From the NCBI RefSeq assembly GCF_001758195.1, contig NZ_MASR01000001.1, positions 1,240,001 through 1,304,000 on the forward strand: a stretch of 64,000 bases of DNA. Reading direction: 5' to 3'. Positions within the stretch are counted from its first letter, which is position 1. Every line of letters begins with the position of its first letter. A program made the position numbers and the translations under genes. Below, one piece after another: positions 43,014 through 52,939 of this stretch. Under the pieces are notes generated by a model that ran no database searches, had not been told where the DNA came from, and saw only the letters and a program-made list of their open reading frames with translations. The stretch is from Pseudohongiella acticola. Its GTDB lineage: Bacteria; Pseudomonadota; Gammaproteobacteria; Pseudomonadales; Pseudohongiellaceae.

Positions 43014-44108
43014 CTATAGTCGGGCCCGAATATCCTGTAAACCCTGCCCCGTGGCCGGAAAGACGCCTTTTTCAGTAATCAGGCCGGACACCAGTCGTGC
43101 GGGGGTTACGTCAAAGCCAAAATTGCTGACCCGGGTTGCCGCAGGTGCAATCGCGACCTTGCGCTTGACCCCTGCCTCATCAATTCCTGAAACATGAGTG
43201 ACCTCATCACCGGCCCGCTCCTCTATCGGTATGTCACGCACACCCTCTTCCAGCTCAAAGTCGATGGTCGATGTCGGCAGGGCTACGTAAAACGGCACGG
43301 CGTTATCATAGGCTGCCAGTGCTTTGAGGTAGGTACCAATCTTGTTACAGACATCGCCACTGGCGGTGGTGCGATCGCTCCCCACCAGACAGACATCCAC
43401 CATGCCATGCTGCATCAGATGGCCACCCGCGTTATCAACCACCAGTGTATGTGGTACGCCGCTCTGTGCCAGCTCCCAGGCTGTCAGCGAGGCGCCCTGA
43501 TTACGGGGTCGGGTTTCGTCCACCCATACGTGCACGGGTAATCCTGCCTGATGCGCTTTGTAAATTGGTGCCAGCGCTGTCCCCCAACCGCCAGTAGCCA
43601 GCCAGCCCGCGTTACAATGGGTCAATATATTCAATACTGAGTCGCCACCGAGTGCCTGCTTTTCAGTCAGCAACGCTGACAGCAGCTCCAGACCAAAATC
43701 GCCAATGGCGCTGCAGGCGGCGGCATCTTCTTCCAGCATGGTTTTGGCCATCTCCAGCGCCGCCTCAGCACGTTGTGCCTGCGGCACCGACACGAGTCCT
43801 TCTGACAGGCGCGACAGCGCCCATTGCAGATTTATCGCTGTTGGCCGGGTTTTTGCCAGGGTTTCACAGGTCTGCGCCAACGCGCCGGCATCGCGCCGCA
43901 ACGCCAGATGAACGCCAAATGCAGCCGTGATACCAATGAGCGGCGCACCACGCACCTGCATATTCACGATGGCGTCACAGGCCTGCTCCAGAGTCTCGAT
44001 TGCGACGACCTGCAGCTGATGAGGTAGTTGCGTCTGGTCAATGATCCTGAGTTGCTGGGCGCTATCGTCATACCAGAGAGTGCGCTTTTGATCGCGAGAG
44101 GTGCTCAC
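43014..44108 (-). CDS. mtnA: Methylthioribose-1-phosphate isomerase
   Basis: A 364-residue enzyme of the methionine salvage pathway that isomerises 5-methylthioribose-1-phosphate to the ribulose form. The catalytic cysteine is in THCNAGWLATGGWGTALAP and the aspartate in GSDRTTASGDVCNKIGTY. GTG 44108 follows AGGAG by six bases. The methylthioadenosine that feeds this pathway is a product of spermidine synthesis, which the window encodes at 16.3-17.8 kb, but the other mtn genes are not here. Confidence 0.93.
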   Translation of the reverse strand: MSTSRDQKRTLWYDDSAQQLRIIDQTQLPHQLQVVAIETLEQACDAIVNMQVRGAPLIGITAAFGVHLALRRDAGALAQTCETLAKTRPTAINLQWALSRLSEGLVSVPQAQRAEAALEMAKTMLEEDAAACSAIGDFGLELLSALLTEKQALGGDSVLNILTHCNAGWLATGGWGTALAPIYKAHQAGLPVHVWVDETRPRNQGASLTAWELAQSGVPHTLVVDNAGGHLMQHGMVDVCLVGSDRTTASGDVCNKIGTYLKALAAYDNAVPFYVALPTSTIDFELEEGVRDIPIEERAGDEVTHVSGIDEAGVKRKVAIAPAATRVSNFGFDVTPARLVSGLITEKGVFPATGQGLQDIRARL

Positions 44109-44180
44109 ACGGGGCTCCTGTAAGGGAAAAAATCAGGGACTGCAGGCGCTTGGTGTGTGTAGTTTACCTGCCCGGAAACG

Positions 44181-44208
44181 AAAAACGCACCCCTGAAGGT
44201 GCGTTTTT
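44181..44208. terminator. Rho-independent terminator, bidirectional
   Basis: AAAAACGCACC (44181-44191) and GGTGCGTTTTT (44198-44208) form a perfect stem with a six-base loop. T-runs lie on both sides, so it can stop the minus-strand exbD transcript before mtnA. Confidence 0.85.
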
Positions 44209-44244
44209 ATAGAACTGCGCTGAGCAATGCGGAGGGGCCGCGGC

Positions 44245-44658
44245 TCAGGGTTCCACAATCGAGATATTCATGATCCCGGCCTGGCGAGCTGCATCCATCA
44301 CCATAACCAACACGTTGACGTTAGACGTCTCGGCTGGGCGGACGATGACCGTTGCAGAAGGATTCTCCGCCTTCAGGCGGTCAATGTTGGCGCGCACCTG
44401 ACTTTCGAGAACGGCACGAGGTTCACCATTAAAACGAATCTCGTTATTCTGGCTCAACTCAATGAGAATGTTTTTGTTCTCATCATCCGTTTCCGGAGGT
44501 GTATCGTTATTTTCGTTACTGGCCGCGTCGATTGCCTGCTCGGACAGGAAAGTGGCTGTCACGACGAAGAAAATCAACAGGATGAAGACCACGTCAAGCA
44601 TGGGTGTCAGGTCAATATTGCTTTCGTCTTTTTTTCTGCTGCCTGCCAGTTTTTTCAT
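44245..44658 (-). CDS. ExbD/TolR-family biopolymer transport protein, orphan
   Basis: A 137-residue inner-membrane protein. A single N-terminal transmembrane helix (about 22-42) carries the proton-channel aspartate in NIDLTPMLDVVFILLIFF. A periplasmic domain ends IVRPAETSNVNVLVMVMDAARQAGIMNISIVEP. An acidic, asparagine-rich linker (about 45-62) is unusual. ExbD normally works with ExbB, but no exbB, tonB or tolQ-type gene lies beside it. The ATG has no strong ribosome binding site. A terminator follows. Confidence 0.88.
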   Translation of the reverse strand: MKKLAGSRKKDESNIDLTPMLDVVFILLIFFVVTATFLSEQAIDAASNENNDTPPETDDENKNILIELSQNNEIRFNGEPRAVLESQVRANIDRLKAENPSATVIVRPAETSNVNVLVMVMDAARQAGIMNISIVEP

Positions 44659-44857
44659 AAATTAATACCACAGAAACTTTAAATATTTGTTTTTATTGAC
44701 TTTTAGCCACCCTTCACGCGGTGGAGACTAACAGCCCAACGACACTTTGCTGCCGGAACACCGACATTAGATGGCTCAAGTATACCTGATATCGACCCGA
44801 CCACAACAGGGTAAACAACAGATAGACCTTGGGCCTTATATGCCGTAAACGGCGACT

Positions 44858-45442
44858 TTATTTCAGCGACTTGACAGTGAAGGCAACAACTTCCGCCAAC
44901 TGCTTGGCACTCTTGCCTTCGCGTGAATGCACACGCAGCCCGCTAAGGGTATTGATCAGGATGTCAGCAGCCAGTTCCGGGCTGACACCCTTGGCCAGAT
45001 TTCCTGCCTTGTCAGCATCCTTGAGGCGCTTCAGCAGGGATTTTCGGATATTGCCGTAGTAGGTCTTGACCAGCTTCTGGATGTCCTTGTCGTAGTTGAT
45101 ACTTTCACAAAAGGAATTAACCAGCAGACAGCCCATGGTGCGGCGCTTGTTACTTGCACTCAACACAGCCAGGTCAAAGTATTTTTCAATGGCGGCCCAA
45201 GGCGCCAGTTCTTCATTATTGAGGGAAGCAGACAGCTCTTTGTCAACCAGTTTGCTGTAGTGCTCCAGACAGGATTTGAAAAACGTATCTTTGTCGCCGA
45301 ATGAGTTATACAGCGTCCCACGATTGATGCCGGTAACATCAAGCAATTTTTGTACTGAGCTGGCTTCAAAACCTTCGCGCCAGAACTGCTCCATTGCATT
45401 GGTCAACACATCTTCGTAAACAAACTCAACTGGTCTTGCCAT
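44858..45442 (-). CDS. TetR-family transcriptional regulator
   Basis: A 194-residue DNA-binding repressor. The N-terminal helix-turn-helix spans about residues 25-48 (ASSVQKLLDVTGINRGTLYNSFGDKDTFF). The C-terminal ligand domain is like that of the AcrR/YxaF-type regulators. A palindrome 36 bases upstream of its start is a likely autoregulatory operator. It stands alone between DUF445 and exbD on the same strand. The inducer and other targets are unknown. Confidence 0.9.
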   Translation of the reverse strand: MARPVEFVYEDVLTNAMEQFWREGFEASSVQKLLDVTGINRGTLYNSFGDKDTFFKSCLEHYSKLVDKELSASLNNEELAPWAAIEKYFDLAVLSASNKRRTMGCLLVNSFCESINYDKDIQKLVKTYYGNIRKSLLKRLKDADKAGNLAKGVSPELAADILINTLSGLRVHSREGKSAKQLAEVVAFTVKSLK

Positions 45443-45477
45443 AATAAATCACACACTCTGGGGTTAAAAAACGGGTT

Positions 45478-45493
45478 ATTGGAACGATCCAAT
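45478..45493. promoter_or_regulatory. Candidate TetR operator
   Basis: ATTGGA, a four-base spacer and TCCAAT form a perfect palindrome 36 bases upstream of the tetR ATG. The position in the promoter region and the size fit autorepression by a TetR dimer. Confidence 0.55.
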
Positions 45494-45672
45494 ACTGCAA
45501 TTCGATTTTAGTCCCGGCGATTCTAGACTATCAACATGGCTTTTTACATCTAATGATACAAAATGCCACAATTGCACATGATTGCGTCAACAACCTATGC
45601 AATTCCATGATCAGGAAATATTGCCGCGTCATTCATTTCTGAACACCCATACTGTTTAGCGCCCGGCGGTGC

Positions 45673-46401
45673 TCACAACAATCCGATCAAAGCAAAAACC
45701 AGCCCCAGTATACCGCCAACAACGCCGCCCCAGACCACCAGCCAGCCCAGATGTTGCTTTATCATTCTCTGCACAATCTCTTTGACCTGTTGCGGCGTCA
45801 GCTCCTGCAAGCGTCTATCGACCAGCTCCTCGATTTTGCTCAGCACTGCCTCGCTGCGACTGACAGCACCCACCTTTTCGTCAAGCGCACTGATAAAGGC
45901 AGGAGACGCCGCAAACGATCTGAGATACTCTCGCATGCGCTGAGCGAAGGGTTCGCGTAAACCTTCAAGTGCTTTAGGCCCGCCAATCATGCCTACCATG
46001 CCACCCATTGAAGACTGCATGATTGATTCAGACAGTGAATCAAACGCCCTGTCCAGATCAAGCTCATCTATCATGGCCGGCATCAATTGCTGCAGGCCGC
46101 TGCTCATCACGGACTCAGTATCAAAAAATCGCTCCAGATTATCGCTACTGAAGAACTGCTCCATGACCATGTCCTTGATGCCGACCTTGAATTCTTCGAA
46201 ATGCAACGCGATGACACCCGAACCATAAAAACCGGGCACTCGCTCGAAAAGCATATGAATGGCCAGTGAATTGGTCAGTGCGCCCGATAACGCAAACAGC
46301 CCTACACTCAACACCACACTGCCAACAGCTCCTGGTAACAGCAACCCCGTCAGCGTCAGCAGCAATGCACAGATATTGGTCAGTAAACCTTTGTCCAACA
46401 T
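45673..46401 (-). CDS. DUF445-family membrane protein
   Basis: A 242-residue membrane protein: hydrophobic segments at about 7-50 and at the C-terminus (LVVWGGVVGGILGLVFALIGLL), with helical, charged text between. DUF445 proteins are widespread and uncharacterised. ATG 46401 is chosen because AAGGAG lies four bases upstream; the open frame to 46563 has a cysteine-rich, unsupported extension. It follows the nitrilase-family gene by 31 bases, at the place tldD occupies in Pseudomonas. Confidence 0.85.
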   Translation of the reverse strand: MLDKGLLTNICALLLTLTGLLLPGAVGSVVLSVGLFALSGALTNSLAIHMLFERVPGFYGSGVIALHFEEFKVGIKDMVMEQFFSSDNLERFFDTESVMSSGLQQLMPAMIDELDLDRAFDSLSESIMQSSMGGMVGMIGGPKALEGLREPFAQRMREYLRSFAASPAFISALDEKVGAVSRSEAVLSKIEELVDRRLQELTPQQVKEIVQRMIKQHLGWLVVWGGVVGGILGLVFALIGLL

Positions 46402-46432
46402 GAAACTCCTTGCATCATTATTAATATCAGTT

Positions 46433-47287
46433 TTACAGGCGTCGGTGCGAAAACACCGGCATTTTTCGGCGCAGCTCGTGTAGCGCAGGCAAATCAATGT
46501 CCGCGACGACGATTCCTTCTCCGTCAGCCAGCACGTCCAGCACGCGACCCCAGGGATCGACAATCATGCTGTGTCCGTAGGTTTCACGGCGCTCATTATG
46601 CACGCCACCCTGACCGGCACCAATAACATAACACTGATTCTCGATGGCGCGGGCCCGCAACAGAACTTCCCAGTGTGCTTCTCCGGTTACCCGCGTGAAC
46701 GCGGACGGCACCGTCACCAGTTCCGCACGTTCGTTGAACAGGCGCCGGAACAATTCCGGGAAGCGCAAGTCATAACAGATCGTCAGCCCCAGACGCGCGA
46801 CCCCGGTATCCACCACCACAACCTCGTCACCCGCCTCAAAGCTGTCAGACTCGGCATAACGGGCCTGCCGATCACTGACCTCAACATCAAACAGGTGCAT
46901 CTTGTCGTAGCGGGCGATAATGCCACCCTGTCGATCAAAAACCAGCGATGCGGGCCTGACCCGGCCATCAGTTAGCAGTTCAGCATCGACACCGTCGCGG
47001 GACGGCCGCGTCAGCAGAGGAATGGTACCCGCCACCAGCTCAATGCCATGGAGCCGGGCCTGTGCCGACAGAAATCCCTGCAGCAGGCCATTCATGTCGC
47101 CTTCGTGCTCAGCAAACTGAGCCTGGGGCCCGCCATCAAGCACAGCAAAGTTCTCCGGCAAAACCACCAACGCCGCGCCAGCGGCCGCTGCTTTGGCAAT
47201 CAGTCTGCTGGCCGAGGCAATATTGGCATGGATATCAGCGCTACTGACCATCTGCACTGCCGCTACCCTGCTGTGAACCATCGACAT
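46433..47287 (-). CDS. Carbon-nitrogen hydrolase (Nit1/Nit2-like amidase)
   Basis: A 284-residue nitrilase-superfamily hydrolase. The triad is E45 (LPENF), K129 (RYDKMHLFD) and C171 (LTICYDLRFPELF). The text is of the Nit branch that hydrolyses deaminated glutathione and related omega-amides. GGGAGGAGG is placed about eight bases before ATG 47287, inside the last codons of yhdP. It is in the conserved rng-yhdP-nit order. Confidence 0.92.
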   Translation of the reverse strand: MSMVHSRVAAVQMVSSADIHANIASASRLIAKAAAAGAALVVLPENFAVLDGGPQAQFAEHEGDMNGLLQGFLSAQARLHGIELVAGTIPLLTRPSRDGVDAELLTDGRVRPASLVFDRQGGIIARYDKMHLFDVEVSDRQARYAESDSFEAGDEVVVVDTGVARLGLTICYDLRFPELFRRLFNERAELVTVPSAFTRVTGEAHWEVLLRARAIENQCYVIGAGQGGVHNERRETYGHSMIVDPWGRVLDVLADGEGIVVADIDLPALHELRRKMPVFSHRRL

Positions 47288-47288
47288 A

Positions 47289-50200
47289 TTAGTTACCTCC
47301 TCCCGTAAATACCTGATTCAGGCGCGGCTCGACACTCTCCCAGGGGCCGTCCAGGGTGTAATGTGCACTGGTCAGGTCATCCACCTGATCACCAAAAATC
47401 TGATCGAACAGGAACACACCAACGGCCACCTGCCAGTTGATCAAATTATTAAGCGCTGCGAGACCACTGAGCCAGGGAATATTGTCACTGACCGGCAGTG
47501 TAATATAAAGATCGCCGTCAATCGTTTCCGCCGCAAGATCCACTTCCCCGGCAATCTGGAACAGACTGGACGGACCAATGATCTGCAAACGGTCTTCAAT
47601 CGACAAGAGCCCGTCCTCCAGTACAACCTTGCCGCGAATTTCATCGTAGGCAAGCCCTGAGCCGGTGATATCTTCGCTGAAACGCAGACGTCTGAGAATC
47701 GCGTCGAAATTGATGATGCTGATCAGGCGCAAGGCACTGTTGGCTACACCCGCGCGCTGCTGAAAGCGACCATTATTGACCTCAAGGTCAATCTCACCAT
47801 TCAACCCCAACGCAGAAAAATAAGCGGGACTACCTCGCCAGTATAGCCGCGAGTCGAACCGTGCCGATTCACTCTGGATACTCGGAGCGTAACCATATGC
47901 ACTTAACACAGATGCCAGGTCGCTGGCCGCCAGAATGCCGGTCAACTCACTGTCATGGCCGTCGCCATCATAGCGCCAGCGAAACGTTGCCGGCTCCTCT
48001 TCAGTGCCGATCCGCAGCCCTCGGGCATTCACAATGAGATCAGTGAATTCGGCTCCCTGCGCATCCGACTGCATCAGGAACTGCCATTTCCCGAAGGGCG
48101 AGCCCGCCAGTGTCAGCTCATCTATTGCCAGCTGAATATTGGGAAAGTCTCTTGGATCCAGCTCACTCAACGGATCATTGCGCGGCAATATGTATTCAAC
48201 TGTCGGTAGCTCCTGCAGATCCAGCTCTGCGCCCGTGACCGGTGGTGTCCCGGCTTCACTGTCCAGCGCTGCCAGCTCATCTTCAGTGGCACCGCCAATG
48301 GATCGGCTAAGATGCAGATGCTCCAGATTGACCTGCCACGGCTGCGCTGCGGACTCCGGCAACTGTATCGAGCCGGCGATCGCATCGCTGCTCAGGCCCA
48401 ATGTCCAGGTACTGTCGTTTTGCGCCATCTGTACACTGACCTGTTCAAATACCTCATCAAAAACAGTCAGCCGGCCTATCATCAACTCTGCGGTGCCGGT
48501 CACGCCCGGATCAAACCCGGATGTCATTGCCGCATTGCTACTGCCGGTTGTCACCAGTCGGCTAAATGCCTGCGACCAGTTCTGGAAATTAAATTCGGGT
48601 ATTGTGCCCAGCACGGAGACGCCTGGGGCGGCCTCGTTCAGCCGTCGCACACGCAGACCATCTGCGTTAGCACCGAAATAGACCAGCCCGTTGTGAAGGT
48701 TGCCTTCGCGCAGACTCAAATTCATCTGCATTACATCCTGCAGAGACATGTTCAGCCCAAGCGACTGCGGCATGAAATCCAGTGTCAGGTTAAACGCCTG
48801 TGAGGCATCGTCAACCTTGGCAAACGGAGCGGGCAAGGCAAACCCGATACCACGCAGGTCACTATTGATCTGTAAGCGCGGATGGCGCTGTTCGGTAGCG
48901 CTGGATCCCGGCACCGGCAGCGTGACTTCGGCGCGGTAAGCGGATGTACCTTGTGCCTCTCGCAGCAGTGTCGACACCAGCGCCGGCATTCCTGGCCAAT
49001 TCGACAATGCATCAACGCTCACTTCGCCGGTAACACCAACTCGGGTGCCTTCCGGCTCACCCTCCATGCCATCGGCCTGTACCTCTACGTCAACAACATT
49101 GCCCAGAAGCGTGGCCGTCATGTCCTGACTTTGCAGGCCATCTACGGAATTGTAGACCAACCGCCCGGAGATATTGCCCACATCCAGATCGTACTCGGGC
49201 ATGAGTATTCGATTGTCCGCAAATGCAAACGCCAGATCGACCTGCGGCCGGGCATTGTCTACGTACAACGGAATATTCAGAGCAAGACTGAAATCGGTGT
49301 CACCGTCTGCCTGCCAGCTCGACAGGTATTGGCCAACACCTTGAGTCACCGGCGTCGACTGCAGGTAACGCAGTCCCTGTTGCGCACTGCCACGACCGGT
49401 ACCGCTCACCGTCAACCAGCTACCGCCCTCGGGGCTGGCACGTACCGACGCCACGCTGGAGTTAAAATCAATACCCAGCGAGCTTCCCGCCGATGCCGTG
49501 ATATCCACATCACCATTATCGATGGTGACAATGCCATCCAATGCTTCGATTGCAGGCCAGTCTGGATCAAACTTAAGTGTTCCATCTGATACTTTATAGA
49601 ACATCTGAAGCGTTCTTGCAGCCGTCTCTGCACCGCTCTGTACCTGCCCGCGAAAAATCAGACCACTGCCGCCCGCCCGCCCACCGACCACGGCGTCATT
49701 GACCCAGCGCAAAATCCCCTGCGCAGATTGTGGTGCCCCGGGAGCAGTCGGCAGGTACAACGATTTGCGTGATACGTCCGCAGACAGGGCACCAACCATC
49801 AACTCAAGATTGATAAGCCGGTCTTCGCCATTCTGAATATCAGTGGCGAATTGCGCGCGAGCTTCCAGGTCATCAGACTCGACAACAATGACACCGCTGG
49901 CAAGACGAATATTCAGATCCGAGCGCCAGTCAGCATGGAACCCCATTCTGCCATTGAGTCGGTGATAGGCCCACTGATCGTTGAACAGACCGGGCAGGTG
50001 CACCATCACATCGTCGCTATCGACTTCGACAAACCCGTCGAGCAGACGCTGATCAGCATCGAAGGCAAGCTCTGCATAACCATCGACGCCCCAGAAGGCA
50101 GGTGCTCCACGGTGCGCACTGATAGCCGCAGCATTCAGGTTGGTCGTCACTGCCGCTGTTTTTAATGCATCACCCTCAAGTGCGGCCGCTATTCTGAGAT

Positions 50201-51347
50201 CACGCACCTGGCCACGCGGATTGAACTGTTCGATTTCGTCACGCAATACACCTTCCGGCGCCAGCGCCACCAGCAGTCTCGACGCTACACCCAGTTCAAC
50301 CACATCAATATGCGCTGTTGCCTGCTGCCCCACCGTGTAATCTGCGGTCAATCCGCCGAGTGGCCAGCGGCGATTGCCGAAGTCAAACGCCATGTCCTCG
50401 ATATCGAGCCGCCAGCGTTCGGCATCTGCGTCATGTTGCAGATGCAGCCAACCCACTGTCAGGTTCTCAACACGCGTGGCCACCGAGCGTTCCACGCCCA
50501 GGTCTGCGCGACCGCGCCAATGCAATCCAGCCAGGGCACCCTGCTGCAGGGTCAGCCACAATTCACCGTCGAGGCTGAGTTCATTGATATCGATGTCGGC
50601 AGGCTGAACAGCATGCAGAAATTCGCTGTAATCTGTACCTGGGAACGCCAGATAAAGCTCGCCCTGCAATTGTTCAAGGGTGTCACCCGTCAGCTCACCC
50701 TGCGCATGCAGTGGCGTCTCAATACCTTCCTGATAGGCCGTCAGGCTGACCACGTGGCGCCCCTGCAGACTCTGAATCTGAAGATGAGTATCGTTAAACC
50801 GTGTGACCTGCCCACTAAGGTGATGAAACGCGACCCGGGTCTGCTCCAGCTCCAGCAGTGCCAGACTTTTTAGCCAGTCCAGAATCTGTGCCGGTGACAC
50901 CGCCCCGGCTCCAGTTGTGGTCAGGCCGGCCAGCGACCACCTGCCATTGCTCTGTTCGTGCAGTGCCAGGTCAAGTTGGTGCAGTGTGGTGTGCCCCAGC
51001 ACGGGTCTGAGTTGACGCACGCTGGCGGGTATATCGGGCGCAACACTGATCTGGTCCAACACCAGAGTTGCTGACTCGTCTCCGTTTCGGGGGTTGATGG
51101 TCAGATCCTGAATCAGAAATCGGGGACCAAAACCCTCCCATTCACCGTCAATACTGCCGAATGTTACGCTTGCATCCAGCATCTGTGACAGACGCTGCTC
51201 AAGCGCCTGCTGGTAGTTTCCCACCATCGGCGTCAGCTGCCGGCCCAGGGTGACATACAACGCCAGTGCCACCAGCATCACCAGTAGCAAGGCGAACACA
51301 ACCTGCAATATCGCCCGGCCAAGGGATTTGGTTACTTGAAGAATCAT
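47289..51347 (-). CDS. yhdP: YhdP-family AsmA-like envelope protein
   Basis: A 1352-residue protein. An N-terminal transmembrane helix (about 14-34) precedes a very long, beta-rich periplasmic region of the DUF3971/AsmA-like type. YhdP and its relatives form bridge-like conduits for phospholipid transport to the outer membrane. The neighbourhood (downstream of rng, upstream of the nitrilase gene) is the standard one. Length is typical of the family. The stop overlaps the nitrilase ribosome binding site. Confidence 0.92.
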   Translation of the reverse strand: MILQVTKSLGRAILQVVFALLLVMLVALALYVTLGRQLTPMVGNYQQALEQRLSQMLDASVTFGSIDGEWEGFGPRFLIQDLTINPRNGDESATLVLDQISVAPDIPASVRQLRPVLGHTTLHQLDLALHEQSNGRWSLAGLTTTGAGAVSPAQILDWLKSLALLELEQTRVAFHHLSGQVTRFNDTHLQIQSLQGRHVVSLTAYQEGIETPLHAQGELTGDTLEQLQGELYLAFPGTDYSEFLHAVQPADIDINELSLDGELWLTLQQGALAGLHWRGRADLGVERSVATRVENLTVGWLHLQHDADAERWRLDIEDMAFDFGNRRWPLGGLTADYTVGQQATAHIDVVELGVASRLLVALAPEGVLRDEIEQFNPRGQVRDLRIAAALEGDALKTAAVTTNLNAAAISAHRGAPAFWGVDGYAELAFDADQRLLDGFVEVDSDDVMVHLPGLFNDQWAYHRLNGRMGFHADWRSDLNIRLASGVIVVESDDLEARAQFATDIQNGEDRLINLELMVGALSADVSRKSLYLPTAPGAPQSAQGILRWVNDAVVGGRAGGSGLIFRGQVQSGAETAARTLQMFYKVSDGTLKFDPDWPAIEALDGIVTIDNGDVDITASAGSSLGIDFNSSVASVRASPEGGSWLTVSGTGRGSAQQGLRYLQSTPVTQGVGQYLSSWQADGDTDFSLALNIPLYVDNARPQVDLAFAFADNRILMPEYDLDVGNISGRLVYNSVDGLQSQDMTATLLGNVVDVEVQADGMEGEPEGTRVGVTGEVSVDALSNWPGMPALVSTLLREAQGTSAYRAEVTLPVPGSSATEQRHPRLQINSDLRGIGFALPAPFAKVDDASQAFNLTLDFMPQSLGLNMSLQDVMQMNLSLREGNLHNGLVYFGANADGLRVRRLNEAAPGVSVLGTIPEFNFQNWSQAFSRLVTTGSSNAAMTSGFDPGVTGTAELMIGRLTVFDEVFEQVSVQMAQNDSTWTLGLSSDAIAGSIQLPESAAQPWQVNLEHLHLSRSIGGATEDELAALDSEAGTPPVTGAELDLQELPTVEYILPRNDPLSELDPRDFPNIQLAIDELTLAGSPFGKWQFLMQSDAQGAEFTDLIVNARGLRIGTEEEPATFRWRYDGDGHDSELTGILAASDLASVLSAYGYAPSIQSESARFDSRLYWRGSPAYFSALGLNGEIDLEVNNGRFQQRAGVANSALRLISIINFDAILRRLRFSEDITGSGLAYDEIRGKVVLEDGLLSIEDRLQIIGPSSLFQIAGEVDLAAETIDGDLYITLPVSDNIPWLSGLAALNNLINWQVAVGVFLFDQIFGDQVDDLTSAHYTLDGPWESVEPRLNQVFTGGGN

Positions 51348-51393
51348 AGATGCCTGTCAAAACCGCGGCCCGTCAGACCATTCCTGCTGCCCA

Positions 51394-52872
51394 TCAAAAC
51401 AGAACAACGTCATATTGTTCCTGAGTATACATGGGTTCAACCTGAAACCTGATGGTTTTGCCAGTCAGCGCCTCCAGGTCTGCAAGCGTGCCAGACTCTT
51501 CGTCCAGCAGGCGATCAACCACAAGTTGGGAGGCCATCACCAGCAACTCATCATTTTCATACGCCCGGGCAACACGGACGATTTCACGGAAAATTTCGTA
51601 GCAGATGGTTTCCGGCGTTTTCAGACGGCCGCGCCCCGAGCACATGGGACAGGGGCTACACAGTATCTGCCCCAGACTCTCCCGCGTGCGTTTGCGGGTC
51701 ATTTCCACCAGTCCCAACTCTGAGATGCCTGAAATCATGGTTCGGGCATGATCCTTGTCCAGTGCTTTGCCCAGGGTCCGCAGCACCTGACGCTGATGTT
51801 CAGGCTCATCCATGTCGATGAAATCCAGAATAATAATACCGCCCAGATTTCTTATTCGCAGTTGCCGCGCAATGGCCGTGGCCGCCTCCAGATTGGTTTT
51901 TAACACGGTTTCCGCGTGATTCTTGTTGCCCAGATAACCACCGGTATTAACATCAATTGTGGTCATCGCCTCGGTCTGGTCAATAATCAGGTCACCCCCG
52001 GACTTCAGTTTGACCTGACGACCCAGCGCCTTTTCCATTTCATCGTCAATGTTGTACAGATCAAATATGGGCCGCTCACCGCGGTAAAGCTCAACACGGT
52101 GCAGAGACTCGGGAATGAAATCGCCGACAAAGGTGTTGATCTCCTCAAACGCTTCGGCGGAGTCTACCCGGATCTTTTCCACCTGCGGCGTAATCAGATC
52201 CCGGACCGCGCGCAGATACAATGGCAGGTCCTGGTACAACACCCTGACCTCTCTGCCTTTTTCGATACGCCTGGCGACTGCGGCCCAGAGCTTGCGCAGG
52301 AAACGAATATCCTCGCTCAGCTCGGCATCACTGGCGCCTTCGGCCGCCGTCCGGATAATAAAACCACCCTTGTCCGCCACCTGTTCCTGCGTCAGACAAC
52401 GCTCAAGCGAGGCCTGTAGACGCTCACGCTCCGCTTCATCTTCAAGTCGCAGGGAAATGCCGATATGGGCATTACGGGGCAGGTACACGAGGTGCCGGGA
52501 AGGCAGTGTCAGGTGGGTGGTCAGGCGAGCGCCTTTGGAGCCAATCGGGTCCTTGGCCACCTGAACCACAATCATTTGCCCTTCATGCAGCAGTGTCTGA
52601 ATGTCCGCAACACCGTCATCGCTGACTTCCAGACCATCGGCACCTATCGGCGTGATGTCGGCGCAATGCAGAAATGCCGCGCGCTCAAGGCCAATATCAA
52701 CAAAGGCTGCTTCCATCCCCGGCATCACCCGGACCACCTTGCCCAGATAGATATCGCCAACATGACCACTGCGGCTGCGGCGCTCAATGTAGATTTCCTG
52801 CAGCAGTCCATTGTCGGTCAGCGCCAGGCGGGTTTCCCGGGGTGTGACATTTATCAATATCTCTTCACTCAC
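51394..52872 (-). CDS. rng: Ribonuclease G
   Basis: A 492-residue endoribonuclease that matures 16S rRNA 5' ends and decays some mRNAs. The N-terminal S1 domain (about 35-125, with SGHVGDIYLGKVVRVMPGMEAAFVDIG), DVNTGGYLG with catalytic aspartates, and the zinc-link CPMCSGRGRL are all present. It lacks the long C-terminal scaffold of RNase E. GTG 52872 follows GGAGAG by six bases. It lies between maf and yhdP. Confidence 0.95.
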   Translation of the reverse strand: MSEEILINVTPRETRLALTDNGLLQEIYIERRSRSGHVGDIYLGKVVRVMPGMEAAFVDIGLERAAFLHCADITPIGADGLEVSDDGVADIQTLLHEGQMIVVQVAKDPIGSKGARLTTHLTLPSRHLVYLPRNAHIGISLRLEDEAERERLQASLERCLTQEQVADKGGFIIRTAAEGASDAELSEDIRFLRKLWAAVARRIEKGREVRVLYQDLPLYLRAVRDLITPQVEKIRVDSAEAFEEINTFVGDFIPESLHRVELYRGERPIFDLYNIDDEMEKALGRQVKLKSGGDLIIDQTEAMTTIDVNTGGYLGNKNHAETVLKTNLEAATAIARQLRIRNLGGIIILDFIDMDEPEHQRQVLRTLGKALDKDHARTMISGISELGLVEMTRKRTRESLGQILCSPCPMCSGRGRLKTPETICYEIFREIVRVARAYENDELLVMASQLVVDRLLDEESGTLADLEALTGKTIRFQVEPMYTQEQYDVVLF

Positions 52873-52939
52873 GCGCGACTCTCCGGGCCTACAATTATTC
52901 TGTTACAAATCTATCTCGGATCATTTGCAGCTGCGGCTA

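Noticed and set aside
47361-50873. Several plus-strand frames antisense to yhdP
   Set aside because: The long minus-strand frame is a known family; these are shadows.
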